Part shown: piece by piece, positions 1-8,800 of the stretch
Numbering within the stretch: position 1 is the stretch's first letter
Layout: each line of letters opens with the position of its first letter
Source: a virus
DNA length: 64,000 nucleotides
Strand: one strand, 5' to 3'
IMG/VR virus record: IMGVR_UViG_3300026538_000054
Location: 62,001 to 126,000 of that record
Position numbers and translations under genes: made by a program
The notes under the pieces: model-generated
The model's database searches: none
Seen by the model: the letters and a program-made list of their open reading frames with translations, nothing else
Told to the model about the DNA's origin: nothing

Positions 1-40
1 ACAGGTGCTCATTCCGACCAGCTAAAAAACGACCGAAAAG

Positions 41-58
41 GTGTCAATATCTCTTGCC
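41..58 (+). promoter_or_regulatory. Promoter-like motif GTGTCAATATCTCTTG
   Basis: This is one of four copies of a GYGTCAATATNTMKTG motif in the window. It reads toward the + strand gene starting at 106. The closest copy is at 14188-14205, with only two differences over the first 21 bases. I infer a phage promoter or operator; no standard -35/-10 pair accompanies it. Confidence 0.4.
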
Positions 59-85
59 GCCGGTCTATCTCAGGCCGGCTTTTTC
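59..85 (+). terminator. Weak terminator-like hairpin
   Basis: GCCGG (59-63) can pair with CCGGC (75-79), followed by five T. The 11-nt loop and 5-bp stem make it weak. It could end a transcript entering from the left, or lie in the leader of the gene at 106. Confidence 0.3.
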
Positions 86-105
86 GTTTCATGCAAGAGG
101 TGGAC

Positions 106-531
106 ATGATCTTCCTGGACCGATCCGCGCTGGACCACGTCAAGTTCGCCCGCGTCATCGCTGTTCACAGGATCGTCCCGCCGGTCTATGAAGAGATTAG
201 CGAGGGCCGTGTAACCTCCACGGGCTACCGCGTGGAGTGGCAGTCCTTCCGGGCCTCGGTGCTCCGGGGAGAACAGCCCGCTCCGCCCGAGGGCTGGCGG
301 CCCCTCTGGGCGCGTCTGGTCGAGAAGATACGCCGGGCCCTGGCCTCCTCCGAGGCGCACGAGGCCGTCGCCCAACTGGTCTACGAAAGCGGCCTGGAGC
401 GACTGGATGGCCCCCTGGTCGCTCCGCCTGCCGATCCCGACGAAGAGGCGCAGGGCCTCTTCGCCTGCGCCATCGCCGACCGGCCGTCCCACGGCCCCGT
501 GGAGGCCCTGCGGAAGTTGATCTGGGCCTGA
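106..531 (+). CDS. Hypothetical protein, 141 aa
   Basis: I do not recognise this protein. I chose ATG 106 over ATG 91 because AGAGGTGG lies directly before 106, while nothing resembling a ribosome binding site precedes 91. The product is soluble-looking, with no signal peptide or membrane segment. It has a hydrophobic N-terminal half and a proline/acidic stretch around residues 108-118. It stands 15 bp upstream of a Gemmata-type paralog gene and is probably its operon partner. The long antisense frames across it are GC-rich shadows. Confidence 0.6.
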   Translation: MIFLDRSALDHVKFARVIAVHRIVPPVYEEISEGRVTSTGYRVEWQSFRASVLRGEQPAPPEGWRPLWARLVEKIRRALASSEAHEAVAQLVYESGLERLDGPLVAPPADPDEEAQGLFACAIADRPSHGPVEALRKLIWA

Positions 532-546
532 TAGGAGAAGTAGCAC

Positions 547-1338
547 GTGCCCGAAGAGGAATGGCTGCTGCCCGTCGGGGCGCTGGAGAAGCTGAACTAC
601 GTGTCGCCGAAGTCATCGTTCAGGAAGCTGCGACTCTTCGCCTGCGCGTGCTTTGCCGCAGTGGACATTCCTCTGTGCGAGGCGGAAGAGAGCCAGATCG
701 ACTTCGGCGAACAGGCCGCGGAGTCGCCGAATACCTGCTTCGGCATCAATATGCGATTCGAGTGGCTCGCCTGGCGCGAGGCGAACAACAAGCCGACAGG
801 AGGTACACAACTACCGTGCATCCATGATGATCCGCTTAGCGCCGCGGAAGAGTCGCTTTTCGATTCCGCCTCCCTTGTCGCAGCCGTGCTGGATTGCCCA
901 GCGACTGGCCACCTGTACGCCGAGAAGATTACCTCCAGGCTCAGGTCCCTGGTGTGGGACCTCTTCGGCAACCCGTTCCGGCCCGTGGAGATCAGGAAGA
1001 AGTGCCGGCGTTGTGCAGGCGTCGGCAGGTACAAGACAGTCGTCTATGTCGGCGACGGGAAAAGCGGGAGGATGGATCGCCACTGCCAGGCCTGCCGGGG
1101 CGTCGGGTGGTTTCAGCCTGACTGGCGCTCCTCTCGCGTGATCTCTCTGGCACAGCCGGCCTACGACGAGCGACTCCCTTCAAGAGAACTGGACACGGCA
1201 CGGCTCTTTGTCCTCTCCGACGCCATGGAGGAAGAGGCCGACGCGAGCCTTGATATCAGACTGCTCGAGCACCTACGCTCACCAGGGCCGCACTACCGCG
1301 GGTGCTGGGCCCTGGACCTCATCCTGGGAAAGGAGTGA
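547..1338 (+). CDS. Gemmata-type paralogous family protein with zinc-finger insert
   Basis: The GTG-started 263-aa protein carries the family landmarks in order: RKLRLFACAC near residue 26, LFGNPFRP near 142, a four-cysteine module (CRRCAGVG..CQACRGVG, roughly residues 153-183) like a DnaJ-type zinc knuckle, AYDERL, and the C-terminal LRSPGPHYRGCWALDL. The family is expanded in Gemmata genomes and has no known function. The last codons GGA AAG GAG TGA also form the Shine-Dalgarno for the gene at 1345. The repressor-like module LADALEEAGC of other copies is degenerate here (LSDAMEEEAD). Confidence 0.8.
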   Translation: MPEEEWLLPVGALEKLNYVSPKSSFRKLRLFACACFAAVDIPLCEAEESQIDFGEQAAESPNTCFGINMRFEWLAWREANNKPTGGTQLPCIHDDPLSAAEESLFDSASLVAAVLDCPATGHLYAEKITSRLRSLVWDLFGNPFRPVEIRKKCRRCAGVGRYKTVVYVGDGKSGRMDRHCQACRGVGWFQPDWRSSRVISLAQPAYDERLPSRELDTARLFVLSDAMEEEADASLDIRLLEHLRSPGPHYRGCWALDLILGKE

Positions 1339-1344
1339 TTTCTT

Positions 1345-1992
1345 GTGACCGAGCAGGAATGGCTGAATAGCAACAACCCTCATGCGATGTTGGTCTGGAT
1401 GAAGCAAGAGGGGCGGGCTGTTAGCCTGCGCACGTTGCGGCTGTTTGCCGCGGGCTGTGCGAGGAACGTCAATCCGCCTCGCGGAAGCAGCCTTATCGCC
1501 CAGGGCTTGAGCGTGGCGGAGCGTTACGCCGACCGTCAGGCCACCGCTCGTGAGCTTGCAAACGCCTCGCTTCAAATGCCCAAGGGCTGTATCCAGGGTA
1601 GGGCCCTGTGGGGCAATAGAGAACTGTGGGCGGGAGTGGAGGACATTCTGTGGTATCGCAGCTCAATGGGGCTGATGGACGCCTTCTTGTTGCGGGATCT
1701 GGTTGGCAATCCGTTCAGGCCCTGGTTGAGCGAGCCCGCGACGGTGAACGAACTTGATGCCCGTCCCGGCGCGCAGATTTTTCTTTACCGCTGGTCGCAC
1801 GCCAACGACCATCTGGCCTGGTGCCTGGCGGATGTTTGTTACGAGAAGAACGACTGGAGGTCCTTGCCCGTCATCGCTGACGCCCTCGAGGACAACGGCT
1901 GCGAGGCCGCAGACGTCCTGACGCACCTTCGGTCCCCCGGCCCTCACGCCAGGGGATGCTGGGCCCTGGACCTGGTCCTTGGAAAGTGGTGA
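1345..1992 (+). CDS. Gemmata-type paralogous family protein, short form
   Basis: This 215-aa copy starts at GTG 1345, 5 nt after the AAAGGAGTGA of the preceding gene's end. It has the N-terminal TEQEWL, LRTLRLFAAGC, an AERYAD segment, LVGNPFRP, IADALEDNGC and the C-terminal LRSPGPHARGCWALDL. It lacks the cysteine insert found in most copies here, so it shows the core of the family. It ends in LGKW rather than LGKE. That removes the GGAG, which fits its position as the last gene of the operon, directly followed by a terminator. Confidence 0.8.
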   Translation: MTEQEWLNSNNPHAMLVWMKQEGRAVSLRTLRLFAAGCARNVNPPRGSSLIAQGLSVAERYADRQATARELANASLQMPKGCIQGRALWGNRELWAGVEDILWYRSSMGLMDAFLLRDLVGNPFRPWLSEPATVNELDARPGAQIFLYRWSHANDHLAWCLADVCYEKNDWRSLPVIADALEDNGCEAADVLTHLRSPGPHARGCWALDLVLGKW

Positions 1993-1994
1993 GA

Positions 1995-2022
1995 GAGAGG
2001 CGCGCAAGCGCCCTCTTTTTTT
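1995..2022 (+). terminator. Rho-independent terminator
   Basis: GAGAGGCGC and GCGCCCTCT can pair around a GCAA loop with one bulged C, followed by a run of T. It begins right after the stop of the gene at 1345. Confidence 0.75.
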
Positions 2023-2027
2023 AGCTG

Positions 2028-2267
2028 TCAGCCCACGTGCTCAAGACCCAGCTCTCGACGGAAGAACTCTCGCGCCCAGTCCAGGCTGCTTTGCCGCATC
2101 GCCAGGACCTCAGCTTCGCTTTTTCCCTGCGCGCGCATGGCCGTGCCGAGGGCCATGTCCCAGAGCATGGCCAGCTTTATGGCCTCGATGTGCTGTTCTC
2201 TCCGTGGTAGCAAGGCCGTCTTTGTCAGCCAGTCCTTGAGGTCTTTGAACTTCGTTTCTTCTTGCAT
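2028..2267 (-). CDS. Hypothetical small helical protein, 79 aa
   Basis: This is a small minus-strand gene between two + strand operons. The start is ATG 2267 (MQEETKFKDLKDWL). A GAGAAAGG lies about 11 nt upstream, a little far. The product is mostly charged and predicted helical, without cysteines or membrane segments. I do not recognise it. It converges on the + strand terminator at 1995-2022. Confidence 0.5.
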   Translation of the reverse strand: MQEETKFKDLKDWLTKTALLPRREQHIEAIKLAMLWDMALGTAMRAQGKSEAEVLAMRQSSLDWAREFFRRELGLEHVG

Positions 2268-2325
2268 GATTCGCCGAACCTTTCTCCAGGGATAATCAGG
2301 CAGCCCGCCCTCGGGAGACAAGCCA

Positions 2326-3633
2326 ATGCCGGCTGACCCGATTCTTCTTGATAGCGTGGCCTCGGCCACGCAGCCTTTCACCGGAAGACGAGTCCTAGAG
2401 GACCTGCTCCGTGCCAAGGCCGAGTCCGACCGAAAGAACTACCCCGCCAAGCACGCCATTCTTCGCAGGCTCATCAGGCAGTCACCGGATGATTTCGCCA
2501 CCGACAGCGAGGATGCGAACTTCTACGGCCTGACTCATCTTCCTACGCGCTTCCGGGTCCATATGCCCAAGGGGGCCATCCCGGACAACGTGGTCCTCAA
2601 GAAGGCCGAGAGCGCTGTTACCAATGAGCTCGAGGTACTGGACCGTCTCGACGAGCTGCTGGACGACCACGGAGACAAAGTTCTCGCCCTGAAAGACGCC
2701 GCCTGGTCCCTGCCCGCCCTGGCCCATAACGAGCACGATCTCAACTACGACCTCAAGACCGGCAAGTTGCTCGTCCATGCCCCTGGCCTCTCTCGCACGG
2801 AGCTGGCTCCCCTGGCCAAGATCGCTTCCTTGCAGTTCTTGCAGGGGCCCTGCGTTCGTGCCGGTAAGGACGAAGTGGCCCACATCAAGCGCTCGTATAG
2901 CCCGACGGCCAGGGCGGTAACGGACCTGCTCCATTTCACCGACGGGCCTGTGAACACCTTCACCGGCGGTGCCAACCCGATGGCCGCCTCTCTTCTCGGC
3001 GGACTGGCCGGAGCTGGGATGGGTTACGCCGGCGGCGCCGCCGTTGAACAATTAGGTGGCGGCCACCTGCAGAAGAAGCGATTGCGCAGGGCCCTGGCTG
3101 CCCTGGGAGGAGCGGTCGGTGCCTCTCCCGGCGCTTACTGGGGCTGGCACTCGCTTGCGCAACAAGGCCCGCCGGGTTGGTTGCCGCCGGATGACTCGCT
3201 CGTCAAGCTCGCCCAGGCCCTGCGCGAGCTTCTTCCCGACGTCAGGCCGAGAGAGGCCTTCTGCAAGAAGTCCGACACCGGCGCCCTCTTCGAGGGACAG
3301 GGCCTCCAGGCCGCCATTCCGGTGGACGGTTTCAACAACGTGGTCTGGTCGGCGCAGGACCCGTTCACGCCGCCATCTCTTCGCTCGGCCGCCGCCGGCC
3401 TGATACAAACAGCCTCCTTGTCCAGGGGAGGCAGCCCCGTGGTGACGCCCTACGACATCGCCCGTCTAGGCGTGGGGATGGGCTCCGGTCTTGCTTCGGG
3501 CTGGGTGGCGGGCCGTGTGCTCGGCGCTCTGGCAGGACTAAGCCCTGAGGCGCAACAAGGCCTGCAACGCGCCGGTATGTGGGCCGGCGTTCTTCGCGCC
3601 GTGGTGCCGCCCGTCTACGGTCAGGATCGTTAA
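2326..3633 (+). CDS. Virion-associated-like protein with glycine-rich membrane segments
   Basis: The 435-aa product opens a co-directional run that ends with the RNA polymerase gene. The first 190 residues are soluble and contain FYGLTHLPTRFRVHMPKG. Residues about 205-265 form a glycine/alanine-rich hydrophobic hairpin (LLGGLAGAGMGYAGGAAV), and a second GxxxG-rich hydrophobic stretch lies near the C-terminus (about 375-405). Such glycine-zipper segments are common in phage ejection proteins, so DNA or RNA-polymerase delivery is a possible role, but this is inference. GGGAGA before ATG 2326 supports the start. Confidence 0.6.
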   Translation: MPADPILLDSVASATQPFTGRRVLEDLLRAKAESDRKNYPAKHAILRRLIRQSPDDFATDSEDANFYGLTHLPTRFRVHMPKGAIPDNVVLKKAESAVTNELEVLDRLDELLDDHGDKVLALKDAAWSLPALAHNEHDLNYDLKTGKLLVHAPGLSRTELAPLAKIASLQFLQGPCVRAGKDEVAHIKRSYSPTARAVTDLLHFTDGPVNTFTGGANPMAASLLGGLAGAGMGYAGGAAVEQLGGGHLQKKRLRRALAALGGAVGASPGAYWGWHSLAQQGPPGWLPPDDSLVKLAQALRELLPDVRPREAFCKKSDTGALFEGQGLQAAIPVDGFNNVVWSAQDPFTPPSLRSAAAGLIQTASLSRGGSPVVTPYDIARLGVGMGSGLASGWVAGRVLGALAGLSPEAQQGLQRAGMWAGVLRAVVPPVYGQDR

Positions 3634-3668
3634 CTGACCTACCACGAGTTACCATGTTCGGCTGTACA

Positions 3669-3696
3669 AGCCCTCTGCGGCGGGCTGAAAGCTGCG
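3669..3696 (+). ncRNA. Pseudoknot element 1
   Basis: Stem 1 is AGCCC (3669-3673) with GGGCT (3682-3686). Stem 2 is GCGGC (3677-3681) with GCTGC (3691-3695), including one G-U pair that forms only in + sense RNA. It lies between the genes at 2326 and 3721. Confidence 0.6.
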
Positions 3697-3720
3697 AATA
3701 CCGGTAGATGAGCCTGACAC

Positions 3721-4101
3721 GTGGCCGGCAAACTTTCTCACAAGGTTGGCAAGCGCTACAAGTTCCGCCAGACGGAGTTCTGGGCGGAGAACGGCAGCAT
3801 CAAGCAGTTGGACCACCGCAAGGGACCTGAGCCTGATTACACGGTGGTCAGCGTCAGGGACATGCTCTTGCGCGCTCGGGCCCTCAACGAACAGGCCAAG
3901 CGCATGACCTATGCCGACGAGCGGATGGCGCACATCAAGCTCGTCGAGGACATCATCGCCTGCTGCAAGGAGGCCAGGGCGCAGGGAGACCCGTTTGTCG
4001 AGAGCACGTTCCAGGACATCCGGAACATGCGCGACAAGCACCTGCTTCTTCCCGGCCAAAACATCCAGGCCAGCAACTTTGTCATCCAGAGGCCCAAATG
4101 A
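3721..4101 (+). CDS. Hypothetical protein, 126 aa
   Basis: The start is GTG 3721 (AGKLSHKVGKRYKF). The product is basic at the N-terminus and then largely helical (RALNEQAKRMTYADERMAHIKLVEDI), without membrane segments. The only cysteines are an adjacent pair near residue 81. It follows pseudoknot element 1 by 25 nt and overlaps the next gene by 4 bp (ATGA), so the two are probably translationally coupled. I do not recognise the family. Confidence 0.6.
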   Translation: MAGKLSHKVGKRYKFRQTEFWAENGSIKQLDHRKGPEPDYTVVSVRDMLLRARALNEQAKRMTYADERMAHIKLVEDIIACCKEARAQGDPFVESTFQDIRNMRDKHLLLPGQNIQASNFVIQRPK

Positions 4102-4520
4102 CGGACCGAGAGGCCTTCCGGCTCGGCTTTTATCTGCGCTGCGCGGAAGAGGGCCTCTCTCCCTTTGAGGCCGACCGTGTGGCTGCGGCCCCGCGCGTGA
4201 TGGAGAAAGCGGCCCTGCTACCACTGCTTGGCGCGGGCGCTTTGGCCACGGCGGCTGCGGTGCCTGCCTTTGCCCCGGCCATCGGGACGGGCGCTGGCCT
4301 TCTGGGAGGGGCCGCTCTGGCTGTTCCTCCTGCTCTGGGCTATGCGGGCGGTGTCCTGGGCGCCAAGGCGATGGATGGTACTTTGTTCAGCACTTATGAC
4401 AGCGAAGACCCTGTGATCGAGTCGGCCAAGAAGCGCGAGCTGGCCGACGAGTACCGTCGGCTGGCCGACAGGATCAAGAGGACCACGCGCAGGAGGCGGC
4501 TGCGCGCCGGCGAGCCATGA
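4098..4520 (+). CDS. Small glycine-zipper membrane protein
   Basis: The 140-aa product has a soluble start (REAFRLGFYLRCAEEG). Two hydrophobic segments follow at about residues 38-60 and 63-92, rich in Gly/Ala (GAGLLGGAALAVPPALGYAGG). The charged, arginine-rich tail ends in RRRRLRAGEP. The LGFYLRCAEEGL start resembles small virion proteins of tailed phages. It overlaps both neighbours by 4 bp. A membrane-inserting virion or ejection protein is plausible but not shown. Confidence 0.6.
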   Translation: MTDREAFRLGFYLRCAEEGLSPFEADRVAAAPRVMEKAALLPLLGAGALATAAAVPAFAPAIGTGAGLLGGAALAVPPALGYAGGVLGAKAMDGTLFSTYDSEDPVIESAKKRELADEYRRLADRIKRTTRRRRLRAGEP

Positions 4521-4897
4521 CCACGCTCTGGGACCACTTCAAGGTCGGCAAGGACAAGGAACAGCACGGCGGCGAGCTTTTCTTCAACGAGAGGCTTTTC
4601 GGCCCCGTCCCGTACCGCGGGACCAAGCTGTCACCGGCCATCACGCAGGATGATGTAGACCTCCTGGAGACCCGGCCGTCCGGCAAGGTCAAGAAGTTTG
4701 ATCTCTCGGACCCGGCGCAGCTCGAGGAATACGAGCTCATCATCCATCGGGCTTGCATCGGCTGGTACAAGGTGCTTTTCCGCGAGCGGCAGTTCGACCC
4801 CGAGAAGAAGGACTGGCTGGTCCTTTGCGAGTGGTGCCAGCTCTACCAAGAAGCGCCGCCGCACCTGAGAGATGCGCTGGAGGGCGTTCATGGTTAG
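4517..4897 (+). CDS. Hypothetical protein, 126 aa
   Basis: It starts at ATG 4517, overlapping the previous stop. The product is soluble, with LFFNERLFGPVPYRGTKLS near residue 22 and an aromatic/acidic C-terminal half (CIGWYKVLFRERQFD, LVLCEWCQLYQEAP). I found no recognisable motif. It sits inside the run leading to the RNA polymerase gene. Confidence 0.6.
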   Translation: MTTLWDHFKVGKDKEQHGGELFFNERLFGPVPYRGTKLSPAITQDDVDLLETRPSGKVKKFDLSDPAQLEEYELIIHRACIGWYKVLFRERQFDPEKKDWLVLCEWCQLYQEAPPHLRDALEGVHG

Positions 4898-5870
4898 CTC
4901 CCTGATGTCCCACTTCGCCAAGAGGGCCAACGGCAACCCTGCGACGCCGGCCACGCCGACCGGCGTCAGGGCCATTGATCCCGGCACGGAGCCCTACCCG
5001 ACCAACAACCCGGTCGAGGACCACTACGGCAGGCAGGAAGTAGCCGACGCTCTCAAGGGCATCGGCCTGCTGGGGGCCGTCGGGCTGGGGACCGGCGCGA
5101 TGGCCGGCGGCGTGAAGGGCCTGTCTCGCTGGATGGCGCTCCCCTACGATCAGCCGTCCTACGCCGCCCTTGACCGGGAGATGGAGCTGCCCGTGAAGAG
5201 AAGGAAGCGCGCTCCTCGTTCTTTCTCCAAGTACGCCGGCGAAGCGAGCACCTCTCTGCTTGACGCCCTCAAGAGACCAGGTCCTTCGTACCCGGGGCCA
5301 GGCGCCTGGGCGAAGGGATGGCACCTGGTCAACAAGTACCCCTGGGTCGGCCCGGCGGGCGTCATGGCCGGCCTCGGTGGGACCGCCGCTGGTTATCTCG
5401 GGGCCAACAAGCTGGTGGGCCAGCGAGCCACCGAGGACGATGACCAGGAAGTCGAAGATGCGCGAGCTGAGTATGAGAAGGCCCTGTTAGCGCAACAAGG
5501 TGCGAAGAAACAGGCGGGGTCGGCTTCCACCATCGACGAGCTTTACGAGGGGTGGGCCGCCAAGGAGGCTGGCCTTTCTGACTTACCAGAACTGGGGCGC
5601 GGGTTACGCGACACGGCCAGGTTCCTGTCCAGTGCCTCGCCTCTTTCCCTGGCGGCCACCTACGCCATCCCTGCTGCGGCTGGCTTCGGTCTTCTTGGCT
5701 ACCTGGGTACGCGCAAGCACAACCAGCACATCGTCAACACCGCCCTGAAGAGACGAGCCGCTATGAGGGCGATGGCCTCTCCGCCCGAGATCCACCTCAC
5801 CCCTGTCGACGTCGGCGATGAGGAGGACGAAGAAGGGCCTCCCGCTTCCCCCAGGGCCCTGAGGCGCTGA
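4890..5870 (+). CDS. Glycine-rich membrane protein upstream of RNA polymerase
   Basis: I chose ATG 4890 because TGGAGGGCG lies before it; ATG 4872 lacks a ribosome binding site. The 326-aa product has three hydrophobic Gly/Ala segments: about 58-75 (GIGLLGAVGLGTGAMAGGV), about 152-170 (AGVMAGLGGTAAGYLGA) and about 248-275. These are separated by basic and acidic linkers, and the tail is acidic and proline-rich. The stop lies 6 bp before the RNA polymerase gene. The topology resembles phage inner-membrane-spanning ejection proteins; this is inference. Confidence 0.6.
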   Translation: MVSSLMSHFAKRANGNPATPATPTGVRAIDPGTEPYPTNNPVEDHYGRQEVADALKGIGLLGAVGLGTGAMAGGVKGLSRWMALPYDQPSYAALDREMELPVKRRKRAPRSFSKYAGEASTSLLDALKRPGPSYPGPGAWAKGWHLVNKYPWVGPAGVMAGLGGTAAGYLGANKLVGQRATEDDDQEVEDARAEYEKALLAQQGAKKQAGSASTIDELYEGWAAKEAGLSDLPELGRGLRDTARFLSSASPLSLAATYAIPAAAGFGLLGYLGTRKHNQHIVNTALKRRAAMRAMASPPEIHLTPVDVGDEEDEEGPPASPRALRR

Positions 5871-5876
5871 CAACGC

Positions 5877-8800
5877 ATGGCTAACCTACCGCCGCTTCAA
5901 GGCCCCGTCTCCGCGACGCCGTCAGGCCATGGCGCCCCTGTGACCATGCGGGCCTTTGACGATCACGCCGCGACCAGGGAGGCCATTTATTCCAAGACCC
6001 TGAAGGCCCTGGAGAAACTGCCGCCTGTCGAGAACGCGCGACACTCCTTGCGCGTCGAGAGGCCCGCCTACGCAGGCCCCGGCATGGTCTCCCTGGCCGA
6101 GCAAAACAGGGCCATTCTTGAAGGGCGGTCGCTTTTTCGCCGGCTCAAAGGCGACGTGGTCCTCACGGACAAGGCCACGGGCAAGGAGCTCGACCGAAAG
6201 AACGTGACCATCGCCCAGGTGCCCATGTACACCCAACGCGGCACGTTCATCTTTAACGGTTCTGAAAATGGATTGTCACACCAATTGAGGCTGCAGTCAG
6301 GCATCTACGCCCGAATACGCAGCACGGGCGAGGCGGAGTCGCACGTCAATGTACGGCCAGGCAAAGGCCTCTCTCACCGCTACTTCCTGGACCCGGAGAC
6401 CGGCCTCTTCAAGCTCCAGGCTGGACAGGCCTCTGTGCCCCTGGTCACCGTGCTGCGCGCGATGGGTGCGACAGACAGGGAGCTGCAAGAGGCCTGGGGC
6501 CGAGAGCTCTTCTCCGTTAACGCCAAGAAGGACGACCCGCGCTCCATCGAGAAGCTCTACGAGAAGCTGGAGCGACGCCCTGACAAGCAAGCCCCTGCCG
6601 AGGGCAAGCGCCTCAGGGTGGCCGAGCTCATGGCGAAGATGGAGCTTGACCCCGAGGTCACGAAGCGGACGCTGGGCCATCCCCATGCCACCCTGAGCAA
6701 GGAGACCATCCTGGCCGCCACCAGGAAGTTGCTCCGAGTGGCCAGGGACGAAGAAGAGCCGGACGACCGAGATCACCTGGCCTATCAGACCTTCCACGGC
6801 CCGGAGGACATGATCGCGGAGAGGGCTGAGCGGTCATCGCCCCTGTTCCACCAGCTTTTGTGGAAGGCGACGCGCACGGGCAAGCTGGACCATGTTCAGC
6901 CCAACTTCCTGTCCAAACATGTTCAAGGGGCCATCCTTGACTCAGGCATTGGTAACAACCTGGAAGAAATTAACCCATTAGAGTTCCTTAACAACGCGCA
7001 CAAGATAACTCGTATGGGCCGAGGCGGCATCGCCTCAATTGACAGTATACCTTCGTCCAGTAGAGCGGTTCACTCGAGTCACGTCGGTTTCATTGACCTG
7101 GTCTCGACCCCGGAAAGTCAACGTGCCGGCGTAGACACTCGCGCCGGGTTCAAGGCCCTGAAGGGCGACGACGGCCGGCTCTACACGCCGGTACACAACG
7201 CCAGGACTGGCAAGGAAGAGCTCAAAAGCCCGCAGGACCTGGCGGACGCCGTCCTCGCCTTCCCAGGGCAAATGCAAACCGGCAAGAAGCGCGTGACCGC
7301 CCTGGTCAAGGGCAGGGCGACCAGTGTGCCTCGCGAAGAGGTGGATTATGCCCTGCCCCACATGGAGCACGCCTTCACACCTACGTCCAACCTGGTCCCG
7401 CTCAAGGCCATGAGCAAGGGCCAGCGGGTGAGCATGGGTGGTCGGTTCCTGGTTCAGTCCGTGGCGCTCAAGGACGGTGAAGCGCCCCTGGTCCAGGGCC
7501 TTGTTCCCGGCACCAACAAGTCCTTTGAAGAGCTCTACGGACGCCACGTCGGCGCTGTCCATGCCAGAGATGATCAAGGCGGTCGCGTGGTGAAAGTTAC
7601 GCCCGACGGCATCACGGTCAAGTACGACGACGGCAAGACCGAAGAACACGAACTGTACAATCACTTCGTACTGAACAGGAAATCGCTTCTGCACAATACG
7701 CCAGTGGTGCGAGAAGGTGACAGGATTGAAGCGGGCCGTCCGCTGGCGAAGTCCAACTATACCGATGCCCAGGGCCGCGTGGCTGTCGGTAAGAACCTGC
7801 GCACGGCGTACATCGCACATGGTGGAGGTTCTTCCGCGAACTACGAGGATGCCTGGGTCATCAGCGAGTCGGCGGCCAAGAAGTTCACCAGCGACCACGC
7901 CTACCAGCACGCGATCGAGTGGGAAGACAACCACAAGCGCGGCAAGCGCACCTACCAGGCGCTCTTCCCTACGAAGTACGACCGAAAGACGTTGGAGCTC
8001 CTGGACGAAGATGGCGTGATCAAGCCAGGGACCAAGGTTGAGTCCGGTACGCCCCTGGTCCTGGCCGCCAGTCAGAAAGACCCTGATCGCAAGACCGTTC
8101 ACCAGAGTAGAGGCGGTGGCTTCTCAGACGCTTCTCTTGTCTGGGACCACCACGCTCCTGGAGAGGTGGTCAGCGTCGCCAAGACGGACAAGGGCGTCAA
8201 CGTTGTAGTTAGGTCATTTAATACGACTGAGATAGCGGACAAACTTTGTTACGACCCTGAGACGGAGGTGCTGACCAGCCGCGGCTGGGCGCGCGTAGCT
8301 GAGCTAACCACCGCCGACGAGGTCGCCACGTTGGGGCCAGAGGACCGGATCGAGTACCTCCAGCCTGTCGGTATCCACCGCTACCACCACATCGGCCGGA
8401 TGTATCGGCTGGAGACGACGCAGATCGATCTACTGGTCACCGAGAACCATCACCTGTACGCCTGCCGCAGGAATCGGTCTGAGTACTCTCTCCAGACTGC
8501 GTCCGAGCTATTCGGGAAGACGTTTCGGCTGAAACGAGACGGCGTGTGGACTGGCGCCTCGCCGGACTTCGTCAAGATGCCGGACCTCGTTGTTAAGGCT
8601 GGGCAGTTCGGCCACGGTGAGCGCGCCCTGGATGGGCCGAGCTTGCCGACCGACGTGTTTGTCATGCTACTCGGGATGTACCTGTCGGAGGGCTGTACGT
8701 TCAACCAGCCGAGCTACGGGTCGTACGGCATCGATATTACGCAGATCAATCCTGGCGGGCGCGCCAAGCTGTTTCCGGCGCTGGATGCCGCTGGTCTGAA

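Noticed and set aside
1979-2239. 86-codon + strand frame after the second paralog gene
   Set aside because: It starts inside the paralog gene, runs through a terminator hairpin, has no binding site and is antisense to a better small gene.
7035-8102. Minus-strand frame of 355 codons inside the polymerase gene
   Set aside because: The + strand carries conserved beta motifs across the whole stretch; the antisense frame has none.
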